NCBI GenBank assembly: GCA_900317025.1
Contig: ONFG01000025.1
Coordinates: 1 to 34,563, forward strand
Source of the DNA: an uncultured Eubacteriales bacterium
Lineage (GTDB): Bacteria; Bacillota; Clostridia; Oscillospirales; Acutalibacteraceae
DNA length: 34,563 nucleotides
Reading direction: 5' to 3'
This document shows, piece after piece, positions 17,959 to 24,313 of the stretch. The notes under the pieces were generated by a model. It made no database searches. It had not been told where the DNA came from and saw nothing but the letters and a program-made list of their open reading frames with translations. Both the position numbers and the translations under genes were made by a program. How positions within the stretch are numbered: the stretch's first letter is position 1; each line of letters opens with the position of its first letter.

Positions 17959-18315
17959 TCACACTCTTCCACCGAACGAAACTACCAGCACACCGGCAAT
18001 GATGAGCACCATGCCGATGATCTGCTTTTTCGTCAGCCTTTCCTTGAGGATAAAATAACTCAGCACGGCAACGAAAACGTAGCCCGCCGATTCAAGAACG
18101 GGACCGAGCGAGAGCGGTACGTACTTATACGCAAAGACCGTTATGATCGTAGACGCAAAAAACATCGCGTAGGCGGTTATCACACGGACGTTGAGATATT
18201 CCTTGATAAAGCTTTTGTGTTCCTCGTTTGCGCTCGTTTTGAGAACGACCTGAGAGATCGAGGAAAGCAAAACGGAGCCGAGGAATATAAAGATGAATAA
18301 TACCGAGCGGTTAAT
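17959..18315 (-). CDS. EamA/SMR-type small membrane protein, ArnF-like flippase subunit
   Basis: Four-helix membrane protein of the drug/metabolite-transporter fold. The frame has no ATG or GTG at its head. The only conventional start is TTG at 18270 (103 residues), which has no ribosome site and cuts off half of the first helix (IFIFLGSVLLSSISQVVLK). An ATT at 18315, overlapping the TAA stop of the preceding gene, would give 118 residues, exactly the length of its partner, with the GGTGGTGATGG stretch upstream. I use that extent. Together with the preceding gene it forms a heteromeric pair like ArnE/ArnF, which flips lipid-linked aminoarabinose. The role in flipping the polyprenyl-phosphate sugar made by the GT2 enzyme is inferred from context. 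Confidence 0.75.
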   Translation of the reverse strand: MNRSVLFIFIFLGSVLLSSISQVVLKTSANEEHKSFIKEYLNVRVITAYAMFFASTIITVFAYKYVPLSLGPVLESAGYVFVAVLSYFILKERLTKKQIIGMVLIIAGVLVVSFGGRV

Positions 18316-18667
18316 CGTCCATCACCACCAAACATACTCCGGCGATTATAATCACCGTTCCAACGATCATAAGCCACGAGATCCTCTCGTGCCACATTAT
18401 CGCGCCGATTATCATGCCCCATATCATTACCGCCGATTTGTTCGCAAACGCGACTGTAAGCGGGAGCCTTTTGAGCACCTGCTGCCACAATACGGCATAG
18501 ACCATGAGCAACACCACCACGCCGCCGTAAAGCATTATAAACTTAGGCGACAAAAACTCCTGCCCGGAGGCAAGCTTGGACATAACGCTGCTGCCCACGT
18601 AGATAAGTAGTATCACATGGAGAAAGATGAGGCTTCTGGCATTCGCCTTTTTTGAGGGTTCACTCAT
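18311..18667 (-). CDS. EamA/SMR-type small membrane protein, ArnE-like flippase subunit
   Basis: 118-residue four-helix membrane protein of the SMR/EamA fold. Visible are a first helix (about 11-32), a Glu in a short loop (MWHERISW) that matches the conserved position before the last helix in this family, and a last helix ending VCLVVMDD. Its ATG overlaps the TGA of the GT2 gene by 4 nt, and its own stop overlaps the proposed start of the next small protein, so the three are translationally linked. The pairing of two small DMT proteins right behind an ArnC/GtrB-like enzyme is the arrangement of lipid-linked sugar flippases. A multidrug exporter is a less likely alternative here. Confidence 0.8.
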   Translation of the reverse strand: MSEPSKKANARSLIFLHVILLIYVGSSVMSKLASGQEFLSPKFIMLYGGVVVLLMVYAVLWQQVLKRLPLTVAFANKSAVMIWGMIIGAIMWHERISWLMIVGTVIIIAGVCLVVMDD

Positions 18668-19632
18668 TGTTCCTTCTCTCCTTTTTTGCCGGAAGACGCA
18701 TCATATGACACCTTTCTGCGCACCACGTACTGCGGCGCTTCGTTGAGGCTGATATATATCCTGCCTACGTACTCGCCGATAATGCCGAGCATTATCATCA
18801 TAACGCCGCCGATAAACAGGAACGCTGCCATCATCGAACTGTAGCCGAGCGGCGTTGCGGGATTGATAAGCTTGTTTATGATTATATAAATTCCGTAGAT
18901 AAAGCCGACTACCGAGCTGGTGCAGCCGATAAACGTCGCTGCGCGCAGCGGCTTGACCGAGAACGAAGTGAAGCCGTTGACCCAGAGCGACAAGAGCTTG
19001 TTCAGGCTGTAGCCCGACTCACCCTCGAGACGGTCTCTGTGCTCTATCGTTACGTTCTTAATGTTCTTTGTTGCTCTGAGGAGCAGACCCGACATATACG
19101 GGTATGGATTCCTGTAGCGCACGACCTCGTCTGCTACGTATCTCTTACAGGCAAAGTAGCTCATGATCTTAAGCTCCTTCGGCTTGTCGATAAGGTAACG
19201 CGCCATCAAATCATTGATGTAGCTGCCGAAATTTCTGAAAAGCGAATGCTTCTTGCTCTCGTAGCGCGCGAACACAACGTCGCACTCGTCGTCGAGGCAG
19301 TCGATCAGCTTGAACATCTGATTCGCCGGGGTCTGTCCGTCGTCATCGAGACATACGACGATATCGCCGGTTATATTGTGGAATCCGGCGAGAATAGCGG
19401 AATGCTGACCGAAGTTTCTCGCAAGCTCTACGCCGGTTATGTGCTTGTCGTTTTTTGCTAGCTCCTCTATTACGGAAAAAACGTTATCCGGAGAATGGTC
19501 GCTGACTAGAATTATCTCGTAATCGTAGCGGTCTTCTCTCGTCTTAACGGTCGCCTTGATCTCGTCAACAACGCTTGAGATCGTGTGCTCGGAGCCGTAG
19601 CAGGGGATCACAAAAGAAAGCTTTGTCTTCAT
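18664..19632 (-). CDS. Polyprenyl-phosphate glycosyltransferase, GT2 family, ArnC/GtrB/DPM1-like
   Basis: Transfers a sugar from its nucleotide carrier to undecaprenyl phosphate on the inner face of the membrane. The 322-residue protein has an N-terminal GT-A domain (FVIPCYGSE at 7-15, LVSDHSPDN, then the metal-binding DDDGQ at 96-100) and two C-terminal transmembrane hairpin helices (about 235-300), the classic ArnC/GtrB layout. The sequence after the helices is short and basic. It lies 56 nt after the GNAT gene and overlaps the flippase subunit. In this operon the likely donor is the dTDP-4-acylamino sugar made by RfbA, RfbB, WecE and GNAT (inference). The ribosome site is weak (AGGTG 12 nt before the ATG). 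Confidence 0.9.
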   Translation of the reverse strand: MKTKLSFVIPCYGSEHTISSVVDEIKATVKTREDRYDYEIILVSDHSPDNVFSVIEELAKNDKHITGVELARNFGQHSAILAGFHNITGDIVVCLDDDGQTPANQMFKLIDCLDDECDVVFARYESKKHSLFRNFGSYINDLMARYLIDKPKELKIMSYFACKRYVADEVVRYRNPYPYMSGLLLRATKNIKNVTIEHRDRLEGESGYSLNKLLSLWVNGFTSFSVKPLRAATFIGCTSSVVGFIYGIYIIINKLINPATPLGYSSMMAAFLFIGGVMMIMLGIIGEYVGRIYISLNEAPQYVVRRKVSYDASSGKKGEKEQ

Positions 19633-19688
19633 AGAAAAAATTTCACCTATCCTCCGGACTTGTTGGTAAAACGTCTGCTCTCATCCGA

Positions 19689-20210
19689 TCAGTCCTCATA
19701 GTCTTCTTTTAGTATCGACATGAATACGACGTCTTCTTTAACGCCGTCAACGATAACATCCTGACGGAACAGGCCCTCGTAAACGAAGCCTGCGCTCTTG
19801 TAAGAGTTGATTGCGCGCTCGTTGCGGGCAAAAACTCTGAGGAAGATCCTGTTCAGGTCAAGCTCCTCAAAGCCGTACTTCAGGATAAGCTTTGCCGCTG
19901 CGCCGCCTATTCCGTGACCTCTTGCGCACTCCTCGCCGATGAAGATCCCGAACTCCGCCTTCCGGTAGTCATGGTCGATATCGCGAAGGTATACAGAGCC
20001 GACATCGCGTCCAAGCTCGTCGGAATGAATAATGAACTGCGCTACCTCGCCCGTCTCTACCTTCGTTCTGATCCAGTTGAGATGATCCTCTCTTGTCAGT
20101 GGACGGCGGTAAATGAAGTTGATGTTAACGTCGGGGCTGTTGCGCCATTTTACGATATTGTCGGTGTCTTCGACCGTCATTTTTCTGATGCTTACGCTGT
20201 TATTGCTCAT
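19689..20210 (-). CDS. GNAT-family N-acetyltransferase, likely acting on the 4-amino sugar
   Basis: 173-residue RimJ/RimL-type acetyltransferase. The order of GNAT motifs is visible: KMTVEDTDNIVKWRNS at the start, the acetyl-CoA-binding loop ECARGHGIGGAAAKLILKY at about 95-113, then LRVFARNERAINSYKSAGF. AAGGAG lies 7 nt before the ATG. The position between the WecE-type aminotransferase and the polyprenyl-phosphate transferase suggests that it N-acetylates dTDP-4-amino-4,6-dideoxyhexose, the job of WecD in enterobacteria, although WecD itself is longer and not closely similar to the eye. A protein acetyltransferase role cannot be excluded from sequence alone. Confidence 0.85.
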   Translation of the reverse strand: MSNNSVSIRKMTVEDTDNIVKWRNSPDVNINFIYRRPLTREDHLNWIRTKVETGEVAQFIIHSDELGRDVGSVYLRDIDHDYRKAEFGIFIGEECARGHGIGGAAAKLILKYGFEELDLNRIFLRVFARNERAINSYKSAGFVYEGLFRQDVIVDGVKEDVVFMSILKEDYED

Positions 20211-20276
20211 AATAATCTCCTTTTTCCGGGTCGATCCTGAAAGAGCCGTTTTTTCCGGGCATACGAAAACGAGCCT

Positions 20277-20306
20277 CCGCTCAAGGGGCAGCCCCTATAA
20301 GAGCGG
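20277..20306 (-). promoter_or_regulatory. Strong hairpin in the wecE-acetyltransferase gap
   Basis: CCGCTC/GAGCGG (20277-20282 with 20301-20306) encloses AGGGGC/GCCCCT (20284-20289 with 20291-20296). On the minus strand it is followed by GAGGCTCGTTTTCG. It could be a leaky intra-operon terminator or an mRNA-stability hairpin; the T-run is too short for a confident terminator call. Confidence 0.5.
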
Positions 20307-20326
20307 CGACACGCTTTTGTCATATA

Positions 20327-21457
20327 TTACTTTCCAAAGAAGCTCTTGACCTTCTCAACAACGTAGTCCGTCTCATTTTCCGTAAGACCGTAGTACATCG
20401 GGAGACGGAGCAGGCGCTCGCTTTCCTTTGTAGTGTACTTGTCCTCGCCGGAGAATCTGCCGAATTTGAGACCTGCCTCGGAGGAGTGGAGCGGAACGTA
20501 ATGGAATACTGCTGCTACGCCGTTGTCCTTGAGGTAAGAGATCAGATCTGTACGCTGCTCGATATCGCGCACCTTTAGGTAGAACATATGCGCGTTATGG
20601 CTGCACTCTGCAGGAATGATCGGGCGCTCGGCGAAACCAGCCGCCTCAAGCGATGCAAAGCCCTCATAATATCTTCCCCATGAGGCGAGTCTGTTTTCGT
20701 TGATCTCCTCAGCCTTCTCGAGCTGTGCGGAAAGGAATGCGGCGTTGATGTCGCTCGGGAGATAGGAAGAACCCATGTCTACCCATGTGTACTTATCGAC
20801 CTGCCCTCTGAGGAAACGGCTGCGGTTCGTACCCTTTTCGCGGACGATCTCGGAACGCTCGAGCATATTGGGGTTGTTTACGAGAACAGCGCCGCCCTCG
20901 CCCATGCTGTAGTTCTTCGTCTCGTGGAAGGAGTAGCAGCCGAGATCGCCGATCGAACCGAGCGCTCTGCCCTTGTAATAAGCCATAACGCCCTGTGCCG
21001 CGTCTTCAACAACGAGCAGACCGTGCTTCTTTGCGATTTCGAGGATCGTATCCATCTCACAGCCTACACCGGCATAATGAACAGGCACGATCGCCTTCGT
21101 CTTCGGAGTGATAGCCGCTTCGATGAGCTTTTCATCTATATTGTTCGTGTCGGGGCGGATATCTACGAAAACGATCGTAGCGCCTCTGAGCACGAAAGCG
21201 TTTGCTGTCGAAACGAACGTGTAAGAAGGCATGATGACCTCGTCTCCCGGCTTAATATCGGCAAGCAGAGAAGCCATTTCAAGAGCGTGAGTACAGGAGG
21301 TAGTAAGGAGCACCTTGCTGCTCTGCGTCTGCTTTTCAAGCATCTCATGACACTTCTTTGTGAAGGCGCCGTCGCCGCAGATCTTGCCGTTGGCGATAGC
21401 CTGCTGCATATACTCCAGTTCTTTGCCGACAAAGGGTGGTTTATTAAAGGGAATCAT
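20327..21457 (-). CDS. wecE: dTDP-4-amino-4,6-dideoxygalactose transaminase, WecE type
   Basis: PLP-dependent DegT/DnrJ/EryC1 aminotransferase. From the ATG at 21457 it is 376 residues, the same length as enterobacterial WecE, and I recognise long stretches of that protein: MIPFNKPP at the start, PGDEVIMPSYTFVSTANAFV, VPVHYAGVGCEMDTI, VVEDAAQGVM (Asp152 binds the PLP ring nitrogen), FHETKNYS with Lys181 as Schiff-base lysine, REKGTNRS, and TTKESERLLRLP. It converts dTDP-4-keto-6-deoxyglucose to dTDP-4-amino-4,6-dideoxygalactose (dTDP-Fuc4N). The frame is open 22 codons further upstream, but that part is the promoter region, and GGAGA precedes ATG 21457 by about 9 nt. It is the first gene of the operon that ends with rfbB. 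Confidence 0.93.
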   Translation of the reverse strand: MIPFNKPPFVGKELEYMQQAIANGKICGDGAFTKKCHEMLEKQTQSSKVLLTTSCTHALEMASLLADIKPGDEVIMPSYTFVSTANAFVLRGATIVFVDIRPDTNNIDEKLIEAAITPKTKAIVPVHYAGVGCEMDTILEIAKKHGLLVVEDAAQGVMAYYKGRALGSIGDLGCYSFHETKNYSMGEGGAVLVNNPNMLERSEIVREKGTNRSRFLRGQVDKYTWVDMGSSYLPSDINAAFLSAQLEKAEEINENRLASWGRYYEGFASLEAAGFAERPIIPAECSHNAHMFYLKVRDIEQRTDLISYLKDNGVAAVFHYVPLHSSEAGLKFGRFSGEDKYTTKESERLLRLPMYYGLTENETDYVVEKVKSFFGK

Positions 21458-21494
21458 TAAACTGCATCTCCATTTATCTAATTTTTCGAGTATT

Positions 21495-21523
21495 ATTTTA
21501 GCATATGAATTTTTGTTTGTCAA
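21495..21523 (-). promoter_or_regulatory. Consensus sigma-A promoter of the amino-sugar operon
   Basis: On the minus strand a perfect TTGACA (21518-21523) and TAAAAT (21495-21500) are 17 bp apart, giving a leader of about 30 nt before wecE. This is the best-matching minus-strand promoter in the window. Confidence 0.8.
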
Positions 21524-21533
21524 CTTTTTGACA
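21518..21533. promoter_or_regulatory. Palindrome overlapping the -35 box of the wecE operon
   Basis: TGTCAA, 4 nt, TTGACA form a perfect 6-4-6 inverted repeat whose one arm is the -35 element itself. A repressor bound here would block RNA polymerase. The remaining sequence of 21534-21796 is AT-rich and holds nothing else I can support. Confidence 0.45.
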
Positions 21534-21796
21534 GGTACTTGTTTTGCGCGGAATTTTAGTGATACCCCATGAAATTTTTCTGTAACCTTTGTGCAAAAAC
21601 GCCTAATTCAGAGCTAAAAAAATTGATTATCAGAGAAAAATAGTCATACTTTTAAAGCAAACAAAAACCGTCCCCGTCAAAGAGAAGAAAAAGCTTCGTT
21701 TCGGCGCTTGGATCAATCATGATTATTCCATAAAAAAGAATCCAAAAAAGCCTTTATTTTCTCCATTAATTCTACATATTTTTTTACAAATCATCA

Positions 21797-21836
21797 CAAA
21801 AACAAAACGGCACCGGACACATAAGCTCCGATGCCG
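21797..21836 (-). terminator. Terminator of the perR-rubrerythrin operon
   Basis: A 10-bp stem (21827-21836 with 21808-21817, one G-T pair) is followed on the minus strand by TTTTGTTTTTG. It lies about 20 nt after the rubrerythrin stop. Confidence 0.85.
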
Positions 21837-21857
21837 ATAGTTTCTATGCTGTTGTTA

Positions 21858-22409
21858 TCACTCGCCAAAGTATCTCTTGAGAAGACCAGCGAAGCCTGCG
21901 CCGTGACGCGCCTCGTCCTTTGCCATCTCATGAACCGTGTCGTGGATAGCGTCGTAGTTGCGAGCCTTTGCTCTCTTTGCAAGATCAAACTTGCCTGCGC
22001 ACGCGCCTGCCTCAGCATCAACGCGTTTCTTGAGATTCTCCTTTGTGGAAGAAGAAACAACCTCGCCGAGAAGCTCCGCGAACTTAGCTGCGTGCTCAGC
22101 CTCTTCAAACGCGTAGCGCTTGAAAGCCTCTGCGATCTCGGGGTAGCCCTCTCTGTCGGCTGCTCTCGACATTGCGAGATACATCCCCACTTCGCTGCAC
22201 TCGCCGTTGAAGTTGCTTACAAGATCGGTGTAGATATCGTCCTCTACCTTACCCTTGGAGCCCTCGCCGATAAGGTGAACGGTCGCATAAGACATCTCAG
22301 TCTCTACTTTGTTGAACTTGGAAGCCGGAGCCTTGCAGATAGGACAGACCTCGGGAGCTGCGTCGCCCTCGTGAATGTAACCGCAGACAGTACATACAAA
22401 TTTTGCCAT
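21858..22409 (-). CDS. Reverse rubrerythrin (N-terminal rubredoxin, C-terminal ferritin-like diiron domain)
   Basis: 183-residue non-haem iron peroxidase that reduces hydrogen peroxide in anaerobes. The rubredoxin domain comes first, with Cys6, Cys9, Cys22 and Cys25 ([21 protein letters not shown], shown here in two parts: CTVCGY and CPICK), the reverse of the classical order. The diiron four-helix domain follows, with ligands in [20 protein letters not shown] and [15 protein letters not shown] precedes the ATG by about 7 nt. It lies 57 nt after a PerR-like regulator gene and ends in a good terminator, so both are one peroxide-responsive operon. Electrons probably come from an NADH-dependent rubredoxin reductase not present here. 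Confidence 0.93.
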   Translation of the reverse strand: MAKFVCTVCGYIHEGDAAPEVCPICKAPASKFNKVETEMSYATVHLIGEGSKGKVEDDIYTDLVSNFNGECSEVGMYLAMSRAADREGYPEIAEAFKRYAFEEAEHAAKFAELLGEVVSSSTKENLKKRVDAEAGACAGKFDLAKRAKARNYDAIHDTVHEMAKDEARHGAGFAGLLKRYFGE

Positions 22410-22466
22410 AGTGAATTACCTCCTGAATATCAGTTATGATAGGTTTTTTATTAAACGAAGTGCCTT

Positions 22467-22847
22467 TCAGCATTCGTTGCAAACACCGTAAAAGATCAGG
22501 TTATATGAATCAACTTTTTTTGCCCCGTCGATGTAAGCCTTCTCAGTAATGTCGTTCATGCTCTCGGTAAAGAACACGTCGAGCACCCTGCCACAGCTTT
22601 TGCAAACAAAGTGCGAATGAGGCGTCATGCGCGCGTCGTAGCGCTCACAGCCGTCGACAACAGCTACCGACTTGACCGAGCCGTTGCTCTCGAGAAGCTT
22701 CAAATTTCTGTAGACCGTTCCAAGACTCAAGTCCGGGTAAGTCGGCTTCAACGAATTGTAAAGCCACTCTGCCGAGGGGTGGGCGTCGGTCGACAAGAGC
22801 AGCTCATAAATAGCCTGCCTTTTTCTTGAATAATTCTGGGTCCTCAT
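22467..22847 (-). CDS. perR: Fur-family peroxide regulator, PerR-like
   Basis: 126-residue metal-dependent repressor. The winged-helix domain covers about residues 1-75, with the recognition-helix sequence LSLGTVYRNLKLLES. The dimer domain contains ERYDARMTPHSHFVCKSCG, shown here as its parts ERYD, PHSHF and CKSC. The His-X-His pair and nearby Asp match the regulatory iron site of PerR, and CKSC with the C-terminal CNEC form the structural zinc site. Location directly before a rubrerythrin gene and an AT-rich palindrome at its own promoter support PerR rather than Fur or Zur. The assignment within the Fur family is inference; the family itself is clear. GGAGAGG precedes the ATG. Confidence 0.88.
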   Translation of the reverse strand: MRTQNYSRKRQAIYELLLSTDAHPSAEWLYNSLKPTYPDLSLGTVYRNLKLLESNGSVKSVAVVDGCERYDARMTPHSHFVCKSCGRVLDVFFTESMNDITEKAYIDGAKKVDSYNLIFYGVCNEC

Positions 22848-22943
22848 AATACCTCTCCGTTTTTAATCAAAACATATTCTGATCGTATAAACCCGCAGAG
22901 CCCTCCGGGAATGTGTTAATTGAACCTTAAACAAATTACAAAA

Positions 22944-22955
22944 TAATAATTATTA
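22944..22955. promoter_or_regulatory. AT-rich palindrome, probable PerR operator
   Basis: TAATAATTATTA is a perfect 12-bp palindrome lying just downstream of the predicted -10 box of perR, where bound repressor would block transcription. It resembles the AT-rich PerR/Fur box type but does not match the 15-bp consensus throughout. Confidence 0.5.
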
Positions 22956-22966
22956 CTCTTTTTAGT

Positions 22967-22995
22967 ATTATATAATAAAATTTTTGATTTGTAAA
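22967..22995 (-). promoter_or_regulatory. Predicted sigma-A promoter of perR-rubrerythrin
   Basis: Minus strand TTTACA (22990-22995), 17 bp, TATAAT (22967-22972). The leader is about 110 nt and starts right at the palindrome at 22944-22955. Confidence 0.65.
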
Positions 22996-23027
22996 GAGGT
23001 AATTTAAATCTTTTTTCGTTTATATAG

Positions 23028-23063
23028 AAAAAACAGATGTAAACTCTTGTTTACATCTGTTTT
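23028..23063 (-). terminator. Terminator of the Stealth-TagF-acyltransferase operon
   Basis: A perfect 15-bp stem (23030-23044 with 23049-23063) around a 4-nt loop, followed on the minus strand by a T-run. It lies about 175 nt after the acyltransferase stop, beyond the inserted repeat at 23071-23223. Confidence 0.8.
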
Positions 23064-23070
23064 GTGATTA

Positions 23071-23223
23071 TTAATACTAATTTCAAATTATATGCTTTAA
23101 TTTGAAATGCGCGTGCTGAGCACGCTGATGCCGCGCAAAGCGCGTAATCCAGTCTCATACGAACTCAAACGCGCCTAGGGCGCTATAAAAGGCTTTTAAC
23201 GCTTTTTAATTGAGTTTAGTATA
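23071..23223. repeat. Intergenic palindromic element, copy B, about 150 bp with imperfect terminal inverted repeats
   Basis: The left end matches copy A at 6642-6688 (44 of 47 positions). The left end (TTAATACTAATTTCAAATTA) and the right end (reverse complement TATACTAAACTCAATTA) are related, suggesting a complete small element. Inside are a 13-bp hairpin with one mismatch, GTGCTGAGCACG and a GCGC-rich second half. It has no coding potential and sits between an operon's last gene and its terminator. Confidence 0.65.
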
Positions 23224-23238
23224 AAAACCTCTTTCGTA

Positions 23239-24300
23239 TTATCTTTTCTTTTGTGATCTCTTTTTATTATCAATAAACTTCATCACATTATCCATAACCA
23301 AAATGCAGACAACAGAGGAGAGTATAACAACAGCGACATAAAATATGGCGTGCGAAGCATAGCCATACTTCCAGTCGATCTGCGAAATGTACTGGCGAAC
23401 GATGATCTGCATAAGATATATCGGAAAGCTTATCTTTCCCAAAAAGTAAACAAAGCCGTTATTCAAAAAGGATAGTGATGCTTTGTCGCTGAACGAAACA
23501 GTGACCGCACAAGCAATGAGAATAACTGCAACATACGGTGAAATGTCACTGAATCTGTTGTCGGCATATAATAGAAGGAAAGCATATACCGCTGTCTCAA
23601 AAGCAATCAGCGCATAACTATTTATCTTTTCAAGCACACCGCTGTTACATATCACATAACAGAAACAGCCCAGACATATTTCGGCAAAAGCCCTGAGCAG
23701 ACCGGCATAAGCAAAGCCTGTATCCGAGAAAACGAGATCAAGATTCCCCTCATATTTTCTCCACAGCCAGCCCAATACAAGCAGAGACGCCACGGGAGCT
23801 GCCAAGCGGGTAAACTTGTCTTTGTACTTTATAACTATCGGAGTTAAAATAAACATCACGATAAGCATGGCAGATATATACCACTCATGCCCGAGCGTAG
23901 AGAACTGCTTTGTAAGCCCCATCTGAATCAACAGAATTTCGGGGATCGAATTGACAACGTTCAGAAAAAGATCTCTGACACTCCAATCTTTGATAAAAAA
24001 CAAGCATCCAAAGGTCACTGCCACCATAAACAGATGATAAGGCATGAATGACCTATACTTTTTAACCATGAAAGCCGTACTGTCAGCGGCAAGGGTATCT
24101 TCACTGTAGCTGATGCGCGACAAAGACGCTGCAAATAAAAATCCGGACACAATAAAAAAGAACTCAACAGCCATATAGCCTCTGTTAAAAAGCTCTCTGT
24201 CATACTTTACGGAATTGCCAAAATGGTACAATATAACTACAATCGAAAAGATGAACTTAAGCAGATCCACTTTTCCGTTACGGACCTTCTTTTTTTCCAT
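23239..24300 (-). CDS. Membrane acyltransferase, acyltransferase-3 (OafA-like) family
   Basis: 353-residue integral membrane protein with about ten hydrophobic helices. The family hallmarks at the N-terminus are present: KVDLLKFIFSIVVILYHF, with the His of the catalytic region, then GYMAVEFFFIVSGFLFA. Such enzymes O-acetylate or otherwise acylate cell-surface sugars. It is the last gene of the operon with the TagF-like fusion (13 nt gap) and Stealth, so it probably acylates the phosphopolymer those enzymes make (inference). The lysine- and arginine-rich C-terminus (NKKRSQKKR) fits a cytoplasmic end. Confidence 0.9.
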   Translation of the reverse strand: MEKKKVRNGKVDLLKFIFSIVVILYHFGNSVKYDRELFNRGYMAVEFFFIVSGFLFAASLSRISYSEDTLAADSTAFMVKKYRSFMPYHLFMVAVTFGCLFFIKDWSVRDLFLNVVNSIPEILLIQMGLTKQFSTLGHEWYISAMLIVMFILTPIVIKYKDKFTRLAAPVASLLVLGWLWRKYEGNLDLVFSDTGFAYAGLLRAFAEICLGCFCYVICNSGVLEKINSYALIAFETAVYAFLLLYADNRFSDISPYVAVILIACAVTVSFSDKASLSFLNNGFVYFLGKISFPIYLMQIIVRQYISQIDWKYGYASHAIFYVAVVILSSVVCILVMDNVMKFIDNKKRSQKKR

Positions 24301-24313
24301 GACTGACCTCCTT

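Noticed and set aside
21458-21523. A 22-codon N-terminal extension of WecE
   Set aside because: It covers the promoter and leader; the ATG at 21457 has a ribosome site and gives the exact WecE family start and length.
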